64,000 nucleotides of DNA, taken from contig NZ_OY762512.1 of assembly GCF_963665995.1 (NCBI RefSeq), positions 3,286,001-3,350,000 of the forward strand, given 5' to 3'. How positions within the stretch are numbered: the first letter of the stretch is position 1; each line of letters opens with the position of its first letter. Below, in pieces: positions 58,438 to 64,000 of the stretch. Position numbers and translations under genes: made by a program. The notes under the pieces are model-generated. The model was not told the origin of the DNA and did not search any database. It worked only from the letters and a program-made list of their open reading frames with translations. Source of the stretch: Pleurocapsa sp. FMAR1 (lineage in GTDB: Bacteria; Cyanobacteriota; Cyanobacteriia; Cyanobacteriales; Xenococcaceae).

Positions 58438-60075
58438 GTGACTGTATTTCAACAAGAACGTCTGTTATTTACTCCTGCAACTCCAGAAACCAACGCCATT
58501 CCCGCTATTTTTGCTTTTCCTAATGAATATACCATTGGTATTACTAGTTTGGGTTTTCAAATCGTTTGGGCGACTCTGGCAATGCGTTCTGATGTTGATG
58601 TCAGCCGCTTGTTTACCGACCTGAGTGAAACCCTACCCAGAAATCCTGAATTACTTGGTTTTTCAGTATCCTGGGAACTAGACTATGTTAATATTTTTAA
58701 TCTATTAGAGTCTTTAGATATTCCCCTTGAGAGCATTGATAGACAAGACGAGCATCCTTTAGTATTCGGAGGGGGAACTGTTTTAACCGCTAATCCTGAA
58801 CCCTTTGCCGATTTCTTTGATGTAATTTTGCTAGGAGATGGAGAGAATTTACTCGATAGCTTTATTGATGCTTATCAACAGGTAAGAAACGCAGACCGCT
58901 TGACTAAGCTTAAGCATTTAGCCCAAGTTCCTGGAGTTTATATTCCCAGCTTATATGAAGTAACTTATCATAGTCCTGAAGGCGAAATAAGCGCGATCGC
59001 ACCTATCGATCCTGACATTCCCGCAGCAGTTGAAAAACAAACCTATCGTGGCAATACTCTCTCAGCTTCTACCGTAGTTACGGAAAAGGCAGCCTGGGAG
59101 AATATTTACATGGTGGAAGTTGTCCGCAGTTGTCCTGAAATGTGTCGCTTCTGTTTGGCTAGCTATTTAACTTTGCCATTTCGCACGGCATCTTTAAATG
59201 ACTCTTTAATTCCTGCTATTGAAAAAGGTTTGAAAGTTACTAAGCGTTTGGGTTTACTAGGCGCATCTGTAACCCAGCATCCAGAATTTGCCGCCATCTT
59301 AGATTATTTGTCTCAGCCTCAATATGAAGATGTGCGTCTTAGTATTGCTTCAGTGCGTACCAACACCGTTACAGAAAAGCTGGCTGCTACCTTAGCAAAC
59401 CGTGATACTCGTTCAATTACCATTGCTGTAGAAAGTGGTTCAGAAAAAGTTAGACAGATCGTCAATAAAAAACTTACTAATGACGAAATCATTCAAGCAG
59501 CTATTAACGCCAAAGCAGGAGGCTTAAAAGCCCTTAAGCTTTACGGAATGGTTGGTATTCCAGGAGAAAATATGGCTGATGTAGAAGCAACTGTGTCTAT
59601 GATGTCGGCAATTAAAAAAGCTGTTCCTGGTTTACGCTTAACTTTAGGATGCAGCACCTTTGTACCAAAATCTCACACTCCCTTTCAATGGTTTGGAGTC
59701 AATCCCCAAGCCAAGAAAAGACTTAAATATCTAGAGAAAAATCTGCGCCAGCAGGGTATTGATTTTCGTCCTGAAAGCTATAATTGGTCAGTAATTCAGG
59801 CTTTAATTTCTCGTGGAGATCGCCGTTTAGGAAAGCTGCTGCAATTAACCAGAGAATATGGTGACTCCGTAGGCAGCTACAAACGAGCCTTTAAACAACT
59901 GCGAGGGCAAATACCTACCTTGGATTACTATGTTCACGATCGTTGGGATTCAGATAAGCAAATTCTTCCCTGGCAGCATATCCAAGGCGCATTACCTCAG
60001 AAAACACTAGTTAAACATTTGGATGAGGCAATGGCGATCGCGAGTAAATCTACTTTATCAGAACAATTTAACTAA
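58438..60075 (+). CDS. Radical SAM protein with N-terminal B12-binding-like region
   Basis: A 545-residue protein from a GTG start. Residues 1-160 resemble the B12-binding-like domain seen in this group (GGGTVLTANPEPFADFFD, VILLGDGENLLDSFI). The radical SAM core begins with the cluster motif Cys-x3-Cys-x2-Cys in RSCPEMCRFC, followed by TIAVESGSEKVRQIVN and LKLYGMVGIPGE. The family is conserved in cyanobacteria; the reaction is not known. A terminator follows at 60102. Confidence 0.85.
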   Translation: MTVFQQERLLFTPATPETNAIPAIFAFPNEYTIGITSLGFQIVWATLAMRSDVDVSRLFTDLSETLPRNPELLGFSVSWELDYVNIFNLLESLDIPLESIDRQDEHPLVFGGGTVLTANPEPFADFFDVILLGDGENLLDSFIDAYQQVRNADRLTKLKHLAQVPGVYIPSLYEVTYHSPEGEISAIAPIDPDIPAAVEKQTYRGNTLSASTVVTEKAAWENIYMVEVVRSCPEMCRFCLASYLTLPFRTASLNDSLIPAIEKGLKVTKRLGLLGASVTQHPEFAAILDYLSQPQYEDVRLSIASVRTNTVTEKLAATLANRDTRSITIAVESGSEKVRQIVNKKLTNDEIIQAAINAKAGGLKALKLYGMVGIPGENMADVEATVSMMSAIKKAVPGLRLTLGCSTFVPKSHTPFQWFGVNPQAKKRLKYLEKNLRQQGIDFRPESYNWSVIQALISRGDRRLGKLLQLTREYGDSVGSYKRAFKQLRGQIPTLDYYVHDRWDSDKQILPWQHIQGALPQKTLVKHLDEAMAIASKSTLSEQFN

Positions 60076-60101
60076 AGAAAATTTTGGAAGAAGTAAAACT
60101 T

Positions 60102-60157
60102 TACCTCATCAAGTTTATTTGTACTTGAAAATAAACTCAATGAGGTAGTATTTTTTA
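60102..60157 (+). terminator. Rho-independent terminator of the radical SAM gene
   Basis: TACCTCAT (60102-60109) and ATGAGGTA (60140-60147) form the base; TTTATTT and AAATAAA continue the stem; TATTTTTTA follows. Confidence 0.75.
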
Positions 60158-60235
60158 GCCTTTAACAAGCGTCACCTATAAATAAAAGAAAAGCGAAAAA
60201 AGTGCATTTCTCTAAGTGACTTCAAGCCTTAAAAT

Positions 60236-60382
60236 TTAATAGCAGTTGCTAATATCACTAGATAATCCTCTTTCAAGCTCTTTAGCCAAAATATTATCTA
60301 GCTCAATTTCAATGCCAAATTGGTTCAAAACTTCTAGAGTATTTTCAACGTGTTTGATTTGAGTAGCTGTTGCAGTCTTCAT
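60236..60382 (-). CDS. 48-residue peptide, tandem copy A
   Basis: Reads MKTATATQIKHVENTLEVLN, then QFGIEIELDNILAKELERGL and SSDISNCY. GGAG lies 8 nt before the ATG. It is identical in protein sequence to copy B. The shape (charged helical leader, small C-terminal part ending Asn-Cys-Tyr) suits a modified-peptide precursor, but no known leader family is recognised. It is too short for routine gene finders. It is the last of three copies downstream of a haem-oxygenase-like gene. Confidence 0.75.
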   Translation of the reverse strand: MKTATATQIKHVENTLEVLNQFGIEIELDNILAKELERGLSSDISNCY

Positions 60383-60460
60383 AATTATTCTCCGTGAATT
60401 GTTAGTTAATGAAAAGCGAAATAAAGTGTATCTTTGCGAGTGATATGCAGGTCTTAAAAT

Positions 60461-60607
60461 TTAATAGCAGTTGCTAATATCACTAGATAATCCTCTTTCA
60501 AGCTCTTTAGCCAAAATATTATCTAGCTCAATTTCAATGCCAAATTGGTTCAAAACTTCTAGAGTATTTTCAACGTGTTTGATTTGAGTAGCTGTTGCAG
60601 TCTTCAT
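60461..60607 (-). CDS. 48-residue peptide, tandem copy B
   Basis: The protein is identical to copy A, and the DNA is nearly identical over a unit of exactly 225 bp that includes the ribosome-binding site and spacer. This indicates a recent duplication. GGAG precedes the ATG by 8 nt. Confidence 0.75.
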   Translation of the reverse strand: MKTATATQIKHVENTLEVLNQFGIEIELDNILAKELERGLSSDISNCY

Positions 60608-60685
60608 AATTATTCTCCGTGAATTGTTAGTTAATGAAAAGCGAAATAAAGTGTATCTTTGCGAGTGATATGCAGGTCTTAAAAT

Positions 60686-60832
60686 TTAATAGCAGTTGCT
60701 AATATCACTAGATAATCCTGCTTCAAACTCTTGAGCCAAGATATTGTCTAGCTCAATTTCGATGCCAAATTGATTCAAAACTTCTAGAGTATTTTCAACG
60801 TGTTTGATTTGAGTAGCTGTTGCAGTCTTCAT
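60686..60832 (-). CDS. 48-residue peptide, tandem copy C
   Basis: The first of the three copies in transcription order, 107 bp after the haem-oxygenase-like gene. It differs from A and B at three residues (LAQEFEAGL in place of LAKELERGL); the first 33 residues and the final SSDISNCY are unchanged. Substitutions in DNA include silent ones, so the protein seems to be under selection. Confidence 0.75.
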   Translation of the reverse strand: MKTATATQIKHVENTLEVLNQFGIEIELDNILAQEFEAGLSSDISNCY

Positions 60833-60939
60833 ATTTATTTTCCGTAAATTTTTAGCTGTGGATATGTACCAAAAACTGTTTGTTCTTGGTTGATGAATTA
60901 TTTTGTGGGTAGGCTTAAATCAACTTTCAGCTAATAGAA

Positions 60940-61818
60940 TTAATTAAGCTTTAATAATTCTAGGGTTTGCTGAAGCTCAACATCAGAAATATAGCCTCCA
61001 GGTGGTGGACTAAAAGACATAAGTGCAGTTTCATAACAAGCTCTTGCCACACGAGTTCTTTCAGAGGCAGTAAGCCCTGCTACTAGTGAGACATTTTCTA
61101 CTGCGTGTCCAGCATCAGCACCAACAGAACTATGTACGCGCAGACAGCGAGTAGCATTGGTCTGAGTTGGAAACAAAGCTTCAACCTTTTGGATATAATC
61201 CTCTTCAATGCCCAAAGATAAACGTTCCATTGTGTAGGTGTAGCCCACACAATCGATTGGATTGCTATCTTTGGCACTACGAGTAAAATAATCCATCAAA
61301 GCAACAGCAGCAGGGGGAACAAGAGTCTTAACCACAGCCTCAGCATCGTAACCCAAGGACTGAATATCGAGCAAAGCTAGGCGATCGTGACCTGTTTCCT
61401 CTTCAGCTTTTTCTAAAGCCCACTCTTCTAATGCAAAATGCCTATTAGCAGCAAAGTTTTTAGCAGCATCTCTCATTAGATCTGGGACAGAAGAAGTCAG
61501 GTGATAAGCACCAGCCAATCGCCAAATCCAGCGAACAGTAGTTAACGCAGGTGGTCTAAGTTCAGATTTGACTGCATACTTAGCAACAGCGATCGCCGTA
61601 TCTAATAACTTCCGAGTGGTAGCAAAACTACCAGCACCTTTCATTGATTGAGCAAAGCGATCGTCAGCAGAACGAGGTTTATATAACCAAGCACGTTCAG
61701 CAGTAGCTACTACTACTTTATCTGGGGCAATTTGCACCCATTCTGCATTGGCAAGATCTGATCGATCCTGGCTACCTCTTGCTCGATCGGCAGCATCTGT
61801 GTTATGATTATTAGCCAT
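60940..61818 (-). CDS. Haem-oxygenase-like iron-containing enzyme (HDO-type)
   Basis: A 292-residue helical protein. Candidate metal ligands in the order of haem-oxygenase-like diiron enzymes: Glu in FALEEWALEKAEEE, His in ETGHDRLALL, Glu in YTYTMERLSLGIEED, and His in LRVHSSVGADAGHAVENV. The N-terminal 90 residues (NAEWVQIAPDKVVVATAERA) are not recognised. It is upstream of, and co-directional with, three copies of a peptide gene; modification of the peptide or use of it as a partner is inferred only from context. Confidence 0.65.
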   Translation of the reverse strand: MANNHNTDAADRARGSQDRSDLANAEWVQIAPDKVVVATAERAWLYKPRSADDRFAQSMKGAGSFATTRKLLDTAIAVAKYAVKSELRPPALTTVRWIWRLAGAYHLTSSVPDLMRDAAKNFAANRHFALEEWALEKAEEETGHDRLALLDIQSLGYDAEAVVKTLVPPAAVALMDYFTRSAKDSNPIDCVGYTYTMERLSLGIEEDYIQKVEALFPTQTNATRCLRVHSSVGADAGHAVENVSLVAGLTASERTRVARACYETALMSFSPPPGGYISDVELQQTLELLKLN

Positions 61819-62232
61819 ATAGAGTCACAAAACAATTCGTTAAACATTTGCGGTGAAATCTACTAGTTTGCAGACTGAATATATTTGACCGCATTTTCTT
61901 TTTTAATTACAAAATAAACTAAGCCATAGCTAATTACGAAATTGTTCAGAGAAAAAACTTTGAGCAATTTATAGCTTTTGGTTTATTTAAAGTCAATCAA
62001 GAAATAATATTTCGTATGTTTGATTAACTTTTTACTTTGTAACTTTATGCTCTAAATATTAGGTGCTTGTCAGCTAATTGGCATCCGAAAGTCTACCTAA
62101 TTTTAAACAAGAAATAAACTAACATTTAAAGTTAATCTCAGTATTTTTACATCTACAGCTAAGTATTTTTCCTTATTTTGAAAACATAGTTGTCAACTTA
62201 ATAAAAATTACTTAAATAAAATTACTTAAAGC
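61819..62232. other. Intergenic region upstream of the peptide locus
   Basis: About 410 bp, very AT-rich, between two minus-strand genes. It presumably contains the promoter of the HDO-peptide operon. No RNA gene is recognised. Confidence 0.5.
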
Positions 62233-62421
62233 TTATTCTTCATAATCGCTGTTAATTTGAACATCTAGAGTATCTTCATCAACATAAATATATAAAACGT
62301 TGGGACGACAGCACACCTGGCAATCTTCGGTATAAGATTGCTGCATTCCCGCACTTAGATCGATGAAAGTACTATTAGACTCGCCACAAAAAGCGCAGAT
62401 ATATTCAGAAGTAGTTTGCAT
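62233..62421 (-). CDS. CPXCG-motif cysteine-rich small protein
   Basis: A 62-residue protein with two cysteine pairs, YICAFCGESN and EDCQVCCRPN, about 30 residues apart, enough for one zinc ribbon, and an acidic end (INSDYEE). This fits the CPXCG small-protein family, although the first pair is CAFC rather than CPxC. The role is unknown. It lies 25 bp after rsgA on the same strand. Confidence 0.8.
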   Translation of the reverse strand: MQTTSEYICAFCGESNSTFIDLSAGMQQSYTEDCQVCCRPNVLYIYVDEDTLDVQINSDYEE

Positions 62422-62446
62422 ATTGACCTAATTAATAATCACCTAG

Positions 62447-63577
62447 TTAATTCTCATCTTCTATTTCTTCTTGTAACTGTCGATCGTAAACATCCTGTAG
62501 ATTTTGATGTTTCTTCTTGCGCGAGGTACGACGGTATTTCTTAGTTTGTAATTTTGGTTCGTAATAGCTTTTTCCTGCTCTTTTGACCTTTAGTTTTAGG
62601 CTAGACTCTCGATCTGGCTGTTGATCTAAGATATCTTGACGAGCGATCGCCTTGTCTAAAAAATCAAGATAATATTCATAACGTTCCCAATCTCCTCTAA
62701 CTGCACAGTTAGGTTCATCTCGGTGCAGACAATCACTAAACTGACAGCTTTTTGTATGTAGTCTAGCTCTGGCTTCGGGGAAATATTGAGCTAAATCTTG
62801 GGGAAGGCAGTCTAAATCTGGCTGGTTGAAGCCTGGGCTATCTGCCAACAAACCACCCCCAGGAAGCTCAAATAACTCTACATGGCGGGTAGTATGACGA
62901 CCTCGCTGTAGCTTGCCTGAGACTTCGCCAATCCTGAGATTAACAGAGGGGATTAAAGCATCAATTAAGCTTGATTTTCCGACACCACTTGGTCCTGCTA
63001 CCACGGTAATGATACCCTTTAAATGTTCTAATAACTCATTGATGCCAGACTGCTGCTGAACGCTAATATAGTTTGCTTGGTAACCCCATTGCTCAAGACG
63101 TTCCTGCCATTGTTGCTGCTGCAACTGGGTAATCAAATCGCATTTATTGAGACATAAGCATAAATTTAAAGCAGTAGATTCCGCTTTAACCAAAAAGCGA
63201 CTTAGCTGCCAGGGATCTAAAGTAGGTTCTTCAACCGCAAATACTAGTAAAATGCTATGGGCATTGGCAACAGGAGGACGCTGTAGTTCGGTGGTGCGAG
63301 GAATAACTTGAGAGATCGCTCCTCTAGCATCTTGCCAATCTGGTTCCTCGACGATAATGCGATCGCCAACCATCACTTTTTGCCCAATTTTTTTGAGCCG
63401 AGTCCGACGGGTACACAGCAAAAACCGAGCCATGTCATTATTTTCTAGCTTGACATGGTAAAAGTTAGCCTGAACAGCAACTACAGTGCCAATGATTTGA
63501 CGCTCGGTATCTATATACTGGCTTGAGCGATCGAGCTTAAGCTCAACTGCGCCGTTCAAATCTCCATCCTTCACCAT
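62447..63577 (-). CDS. rsgA: Ribosome small-subunit-dependent GTPase RsgA
   Basis: A 376-residue circularly permuted GTPase: OB domain, then G4 (LCLNKCDLI), G1 (VVAGPSGVGKSSLIDALIP) and G3 (LADSPGFNQPDL), followed by a zinc knuckle with KSCQFSDCLHRDEPNCAV. A basic tail is rich in Lys and Arg. It acts late in 30S maturation. The start overlaps the tusA stop by 7 bp, implying translational coupling. Confidence 0.95.
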   Translation of the reverse strand: MVKDGDLNGAVELKLDRSSQYIDTERQIIGTVVAVQANFYHVKLENNDMARFLLCTRRTRLKKIGQKVMVGDRIIVEEPDWQDARGAISQVIPRTTELQRPPVANAHSILLVFAVEEPTLDPWQLSRFLVKAESTALNLCLCLNKCDLITQLQQQQWQERLEQWGYQANYISVQQQSGINELLEHLKGIITVVAGPSGVGKSSLIDALIPSVNLRIGEVSGKLQRGRHTTRHVELFELPGGGLLADSPGFNQPDLDCLPQDLAQYFPEARARLHTKSCQFSDCLHRDEPNCAVRGDWERYEYYLDFLDKAIARQDILDQQPDRESSLKLKVKRAGKSYYEPKLQTKKYRRTSRKKKHQNLQDVYDRQLQEEIEDEN

Positions 63578-63852
63578 TTTGTCGGACGACGAACTAGTAA
63601 CGAAAAAAAGCCCTGACGCTCATCAATAGCTTCTAAATGATAGCCTTCCATCTTTAGGCTGTCTGGAACTTGTTCAATCGGCTCACCAGAATCGAGCCAA
63701 ACTTCTAATAAAGAACCAGGGGACATTTGTTCTAAACGAAGCTTAGTTCGCACAAAATTAATCGGACAGGGAGTACCGCGCAAATCTAGATGAGCATCAG
63801 CCTCTTTGGAGGTAGCATTATCCGCACCTTTTGAAGAGTCAACAGGGTTCAT
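63571..63852 (-). CDS. TusA-family sulfur carrier
   Basis: A 93-residue protein with the TusA core [20 protein letters not shown] (catalytic Cys in the CP motif) and [18 protein letters not shown]. The N-terminal 20 residues are an extension. It overlaps dnaJ by 4 bp (ATGA) and rsgA by 7 bp, so the three are one operon. It likely carries sulfur for tRNA or cofactor modification. Confidence 0.9.
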   Translation of the reverse strand: MNPVDSSKGADNATSKEADAHLDLRGTPCPINFVRTKLRLEQMSPGSLLEVWLDSGEPIEQVPDSLKMEGYHLEAIDERQGFFSLLVRRPTKW

Positions 63853-64000
63853 TTTTGAAATAAACCTCCCAAAAAGCCCTCTTTGTTACCTTTACCTGTA
63901 GCTTCACCTCTAACGGTGGCTAGCTTTTCTAATAGTTCCCTTTCTTCAGAGTTGAGCTTAGTTGGAATATCTATCTTGACTGTAATCAAGTGATTCCCTC
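63849..64000 (-). CDS. dnaJ: Chaperone DnaJ, C-terminal end (cut by window edge)
   Basis: The last 50 codons read [20 protein letters not shown], then [12 protein letters not shown] and end FLGGLFQK. This matches the end of the C-terminal substrate-binding domain of type I DnaJ ([24 protein letters not shown]). The rest is beyond the window. It overlaps tusA by 4 bp. Confidence 0.85.
   Translation of the reverse strand, partial: GNHLITVKIDIPTKLNSEERELLEKLATVRGEATGKGNKEGFLGGLFQK

Noticed and set aside
60236-60832. Nif11-type or other known RiPP leader in the tandem peptides
   Set aside because: No Nif11, nitrile-hydratase or double-glycine leader features are seen; only the genomic layout suggests a RiPP.

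Overview
The window is chromosomal DNA of a cyanobacterium. The evidence is the beta' subunit of RNA polymerase split into rpoC1 and rpoC2, a fused panC/cmk gene, ferredoxin-thioredoxin reductase, a SmtA-type metallothionein, and very frequent GCGATCGC (HIP1) octamers in AT-rich DNA. The genus cannot be read from the sequence; a unicellular or baeocystous (Pleurocapsa-like) lineage is only a guess.

Positions 1-182 hold the start of moaA on the minus strand. Positions 429-5411 are the unusual part: a decayed type V-K CRISPR-associated transposon (Cas12k CAST). Both ends begin TGTACATTAAA and match at 38 of 44 positions as an inverted repeat. Inside lie the wreck of cas12k (N-terminus, large internal deletion, frameshifted C-terminus), a tracrRNA-like locus interrupted by extra DNA, a short CRISPR array, a repressor-like gene with palindromes in front of it, a small unknown gene next to cas12k, remnants of two insertion sequences, and a truncated cysteine desulfurase where tnsB/tnsC/tniQ would be expected. 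After the last repeat comes a 17-nt homing guide identical to part of the tRNA-Phe gene just outside the element. That protospacer has a GTA PAM, and the element end lies 64 bp from the PAM, as expected for V-K insertion.

From 5.4 to 23 kb are mainly housekeeping genes: tRNA-Phe, smtA with a zinc-type operator, a hexose-6-phosphate mutarotase, purSQ, zur, a Uma2-type nuclease, purM, rlpA, panC/cmk, ruvA, an M48 protease, ftrC with a DUF309 gene, cysK and a J-domain protein. A three-gene dynamin-like/P-loop/membrane-protein operon (16.6-20.8 kb) is the accessory item here. From 23 to 34 kb come an RND efflux pair with a divergent HxlR regulator, an LptF/G permease, a histidine kinase, ttcA, a nucleosidase-like gene, lepB and a ferredoxin.

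From 34.6 to 49.7 kb are clpB, hisD and the cluster rpsT-tatD-rpoB-rpoC1-rpoC2. From 49.9 to 60 kb are a CsoR-type metal sensor, a secreted CAP/PPC protein, a split nuclease-like gene, small unknown genes, DUF2267 and DUF72 proteins, two homologous RNA-like units each ending in a terminator, a phosphoribosyltransferase, a GPH symporter, a 7-bp tandem repeat and a radical SAM protein.

The end (60.2-64 kb) holds a haem-oxygenase-like enzyme gene followed by three tandem copies of a 48-residue peptide gene, a possible peptide-modification locus, and then the minus-strand group dnaJ-tusA-rsgA plus a CPXCG-type small protein.
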